DNA from: Streptococcus sanguinis
GTDB lineage: Bacteria > Bacillota > Bacilli > Lactobacillales > Streptococcaceae
Direction: 5' to 3'
Assembly: GCF_003943735.1 (NCBI RefSeq)
Contig: NZ_RJMV01000003.1
Coordinates: 134,348-198,347, forward strand
Length of the DNA stretch: 64,000 bases
Shown here: positions 63,511 to 64,000 of the stretch, piece after piece
How positions within the stretch are numbered: the first letter of the stretch is position 1
How the letters are laid out: every line of letters begins with the position of its first letter
Program-made: the position numbers and the translations under genes
Notes under the pieces: model-generated
Told to the model about the DNA's origin: nothing
The model's database searches: none
The model's input: only the letters and a program-made list of their open reading frames with translations

Positions 63511-64000
63511 ATGAAATTTCTAGAACTCAACAAAAAGCGTCATGCAACCAAGCGTTTTAACGACAAACCTGTGGATCCAAAGGATGTGCGCACAGCGATT
63601 GAAATTGCAACGTTGGCACCCAGTGCCCACAATAGCCAGCCATGGAAGTTCGTTGTGGTGCGGGAGCGTAATCATGCTCTAGCTGAGACAGCTTTCGGTG
63701 GAAATGTGGACCAGATTAAGGAAGCACCAGTGACCATTGCCCTCTTTACGGATACAGATTTGACCAAGCGGGCTCGCAAGATTGCGCGTGTTGCTGGAGT
63801 TAAGAATTTCTCTGATGAGCAGCTCCAATTTTACATGCAAAATCTGCCAGCTGAGTTTGCTCGCTATAGTGAACAGCAAAAGAGCGATTATTTATCTCTC
63901 AATGCTGGTCTGGTAGCCATGAATCTTGTTTTAGCTCTGACTGACCAAGGTATCGGCTCGAACATCATCTTAGGTTTCGATAAATCTAAGGTTAATGAGG
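63511..64000 (+). CDS. Nitroreductase family protein (5' part)
   Basis: The frame opens at ATG 63511 after AGAAAAGGATG and is still open at the window end, giving 163 residues. The N-terminal KKRHATKRFNDKPVD and IATLAPSAHNSQPWKFVVVR are the FMN-binding signature of the nitroreductase/NAD(P)H-dependent oxidoreductase family; a later LNAGLVAMNLVLALTDQGIG matches the second FMN-contact region. These enzymes reduce nitro compounds or quinones; the physiological substrate is unknown. C-terminus not seen. Confidence 0.9.
   Translation, partial: MKFLELNKKRHATKRFNDKPVDPKDVRTAIEIATLAPSAHNSQPWKFVVVRERNHALAETAFGGNVDQIKEAPVTIALFTDTDLTKRARKIARVAGVKNFSDEQLQFYMQNLPAEFARYSEQQKSDYLSLNAGLVAMNLVLALTDQGIGSNIILGFDKSKVNE

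Noticed and set aside
1..64000. tRNA or rRNA genes, prophage, replication origin
   Set aside because: I looked for cloverleaf 3' ends, rRNA-like blocks and phage structural genes and saw none.

Overview
The window reads as chromosome of an oral Streptococcus of the sanguinis/mitis group, most like Streptococcus sanguinis. This rests on recalled protein-family resemblance, not on a search. Support comes from the AdcR-type TTAACYRGTTAA zinc operators, a polyhistidine-triad (Pht) protein beside an AdcAII-type lipoprotein, a malX-malC-malD operon with MalR-like sites, a pyrR-pyrP-pyrB-carA-carB operon, a TIGR04197/LXG/TipC type VII effector cassette and the streptococcal pnuC leader RNA. Coding density is high and most genes lie on the + strand.

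Layout. 1-7.4 kb: end of a CPBP protease, uvrB, two overlapping GNAT genes, a DUF1697 gene, three small membrane proteins, a NUDIX hydrolase, and a convergent niaX-niaR niacin unit. 7.6-8.6 kb: YjdM/PhnA and a Pr6Pr-type membrane protein. 8.6-23.5 kb: two zinc-regulated surface loci (an Slr-like leucine-rich lipoprotein, and adcAII-pht) enclose the PyrR-attenuated pyrimidine operon. 23.5-28.4 kb: an accessory islet of putative toxin-immunity genes (PoNi-like, DUF6572), three diverged copies of one membrane protein, and several decayed genes. 28.4-35.3 kb: pepT, a four-gene SDR/glycosyltransferase cluster, an orphan ferrochelatase and a small pyrimidine-dimer-glycosylase-like gene. 35.3-36.8 kb: a complete IS3-family element. 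36.8-46.4 kb: a Cof-type HAD gene, lepA, pnuC with an NAD+-II riboswitch candidate, a lipoprotein, a YkgJ-type protein, an AraC/GyrI regulator, a BtrH/C39-like protein, a YjjG-like gene, then rpsP-khpA.

46.4-52.7 kb: an accessory island separates rpsP-khpA from rimM-trmD. It carries a 160-bp tandem repeat, an Imm5-like gene, a truncated and an intact alpha/beta hydrolase, and a four-gene type VII cassette: two small helical partners, a TelC-like LXG toxin and a TipC-like immunity protein. The toxin frame is broken at a run of seven T. A secreted protein of unknown function follows on the - strand. 52.7-64 kb: rimM-trmD, an LPNTG-anchored coiled-coil/CAP surface protein, the maltodextrin ABC operon (- strand), uvrC, a small lipoprotein and the start of a nitroreductase.

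How the parts work together. Zinc limitation should relieve AdcR repression of both zinc loci. NAD precursors enter through two separately controlled importers, NiaX (NiaR repressor) and PnuC (riboswitch). Uracil levels tune the pyr operon through PyrR-controlled termination. Maltodextrin uptake is under LacI-type operators. The strongest candidate for new biology is the spread of toxin/immunity genes over two islands: one nearly complete TelC/TipC-type cassette with a disabled or switchable toxin, plus immunity genes without toxins interleaved with an unnamed family of membrane proteins.
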